This document shows positions 62,722-64,000 of a DNA stretch of 64,000 nucleotides, piece after piece. Every line of letters begins with the position of its first letter. Position 1 is the first letter of the stretch. Made by a program: the position numbers and the translations under genes. Origin of the DNA: Flavobacterium sp. (lineage in GTDB: Bacteria; Bacteroidota; Bacteroidia; Flavobacteriales; Flavobacteriaceae); the NCBI RefSeq assembly GCF_024710485.1, contig NZ_JANJUQ010000007.1, positions 1-64,000 of the forward strand, written 5' to 3'. The notes under the pieces were generated by a model. It was not told where the DNA came from. It did not search any database and saw only the letters and a list, made by a program, of their open reading frames with translations.

Positions 62722-64000
62722 ATGAAGTTAGATTCTAAAATACCAGAAGGTCCAATAGCTGAAAAATGGACCAACCATAAAAATCACTTAAAATTAGTCG
62801 CCCCGAATAACCGCCCTAAAATTGATGTTATTGTAGTAGGAACCGGATTAGCCGGTGCTTCTGCTGCCGCTTCTTTAGGAGAAATGGGATACAACGTAAA
62901 GGCATTTTGTTTCCAGGATTCTCCAAGAAGAGCACACTCGATTGCTGCTCAAGGAGGAATTAACGCTGCGAAAAACTATCAAAATGACGGCGACAGTACT
63001 TACCGTTTATTCTACGATACCATCAAAGGTGGAGATTACAGGGCTCGTGAAGCAAACGTTCACCGCTTGGCAGAAGTTTCAGCCAATATCATCGACCAAT
63101 GTGTAGCACAAGGTGTTCCTTTTGCTCGTGAATACGGCGGAATGTTAGATAACCGTTCTTTTGGCGGAACACAAGTACAACGTACGTTTTATGCGGCAGG
63201 TCAAACCGGACAACAATTGTTGCTAGGTGCTTATTCTGCTTTATCTCGTCAAATCGGATTAGGACGCGTTCAAATGTTCAACCGTCACGAAATGTTAGAC
63301 TTGGTAAAAGTGGACGGAAAAGCCCGCGGTATCATCGCTCGTAATTTAATCACCGGAGAATTAGAAAGACATTCGGCTCATGCCGTAATCATAGCTTCCG
63401 GAGGATACGGAAACGTATACTTCTTATCCACTAACGCTATGGGAAGTAACGTAACCGCTGCTTGGAAAGTACACAAAAGAGGTGCTTTATTTTCCAACCC
63501 TTGTTTTGTACAGATTCACCCAACTTGTATTCCGGTTCACGGCGTAAACCAATCGAAACTGACTTTGATGTCGGAATCGTTGCGTAACTCAGGTAGAATT
63601 TGGGTACCGAAGAAAAAAGAAGATGCCGAAGCCATCCGAGCAGGCAAATTAAAGCCAACCCAATTAAAAGAAGAAGACAGAGATTATTTCTTAGAAAGAA
63701 GATATCCTGCCTTTGGTAACTTAGTGCCGCGTGACGTAGCCTCAAGAGCGGCTAAAGAGCGTTGTGACGAAGGTTTCGGAATTGAAGCCAACGACACCAA
63801 CGAAGGGGTTTACTTAGATTTCTCTACCGAGATCCAAAACAAAGGTAGACAAGCGGCCTATGCCCAAGGAAACCACAATCCTTCTGCTGAGGAAGTGACC
63901 CAATTGGGTAAAAAATGGTTGGAAGAAAAATACGGAAACCTTTTCGCGATGTATGAAAAAATCACCGATGAGAATCCATATGAAACCCCGATGAAAATTT
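62722..64000 (+). CDS. sdhA: Succinate dehydrogenase/fumarate reductase flavoprotein subunit (5' part)
   Basis: The first 426 codons; no stop before the right edge. It carries the FAD-binding motif [19 protein letters not shown] (about 39-57) and the flavin-attachment region [17 protein letters not shown] (the histidine would be covalently linked to FAD). Active-site segments follow: [36 protein letters not shown] and [13 protein letters not shown]. It is the long Bacteroidota/Bacillus type. It follows sdhC by 18 bp, and an iron-sulfur subunit gene is expected beyond the window. Confidence 0.95.
   Translation, partial: MKLDSKIPEGPIAEKWTNHKNHLKLVAPNNRPKIDVIVVGTGLAGASAAASLGEMGYNVKAFCFQDSPRRAHSIAAQGGINAAKNYQNDGDSTYRLFYDTIKGGDYRAREANVHRLAEVSANIIDQCVAQGVPFAREYGGMLDNRSFGGTQVQRTFYAAGQTGQQLLLGAYSALSRQIGLGRVQMFNRHEMLDLVKVDGKARGIIARNLITGELERHSAHAVIIASGGYGNVYFLSTNAMGSNVTAAWKVHKRGALFSNPCFVQIHPTCIPVHGVNQSKLTLMSESLRNSGRIWVPKKKEDAEAIRAGKLKPTQLKEEDRDYFLERRYPAFGNLVPRDVASRAAKERCDEGFGIEANDTNEGVYLDFSTEIQNKGRQAAYAQGNHNPSAEEVTQLGKKWLEEKYGNLFAMYEKITDENPYETPMKI

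Overview
The window reads as a stretch of core chromosome from a low-G+C member of the Bacteroidota, most likely a Flavobacterium or close relative. Four things support this. There are type IX secretion parts (PorZ and a choice-of-anchor-J secreted protein). There are families largely confined to this group (IPExxxVDY, THC0290_0291-like, LVIVD lipoprotein, zinc-less DksA/TraR). A menaquinone-type SdhC/SdhA pair is present. Promoters follow the Bacteroidota pattern (TAnnTTTG about 18-22 bp after TTG/TTTG) with little Shine-Dalgarno signal. No rRNA, tRNA, CRISPR array, insertion sequence or prophage was seen.

Layout. 1-2.4 kb: a secreted protein cut by the left edge, hflX and an outer-membrane-type protein. 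2.6-9.9 kb: gdhA, then porZ, a flavin oxidoreductase, a GT-C-like membrane protein and recO, tightly packed or overlapping. 10-16.5 kb: ileS, a dksA-like gene, an LVIVD lipoprotein on the other strand, lspA and 5-formyl-THF cyclo-ligase. 16.5-23.4 kb: a PLP decarboxylase, uvrC, a patatin/outer-membrane-barrel phospholipase and an amino-acid permease. 23.4-29.4 kb: an aromatic amino-acid breakdown region (hmgA, hppD, tryptophan 2,3-dioxygenase) with a DUF3108 protein, an M23 peptidase and a candidate small RNA. 29.5-36 kb: pgi, a four-helix membrane protein, an RlpA-like protein, a CYTH protein, a PF10136 membrane protein and dinB. 36-41.4 kb, minus strand: a BI-1/YccA protein, pyk, IPExxxVDY, rnc, fabF, acpP. 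41.5-45.6 kb: purN, rnhA, a PfkB kinase, purF. 45.6-47 kb: three tandem small-RNA units, then sodA. 47-56.9 kb: a GNAT enzyme, a membrane protein, an AddA-like helicase-nuclease, kbl, an OmpA-family porin and an AddB-like nuclease. 56.9-64 kb: an alpha/beta hydrolase, an M24 aminopeptidase, a Crp/Fnr regulator, a ChaN-family protein, an unknown lipoprotein and sdhC-sdhA, cut by the right edge.

The most notable non-coding feature is the 0.45-kb locus between purF and sodA. It carries three copies of a ~75-nt RNA. Each copy has its own TAnnTTTG promoter, starts 5-6 nt after it, shares a conserved 5' domain, and ends in its own terminator whose stem is preserved by different base pairs. A second, unrelated small-RNA candidate (~110 nt) lies between hppD and the DUF3108 gene. 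The intergenic regions also hold three copies of a dispersed two-armed repeat, one REP-like repeat, and several hairpins built from short repeated words.
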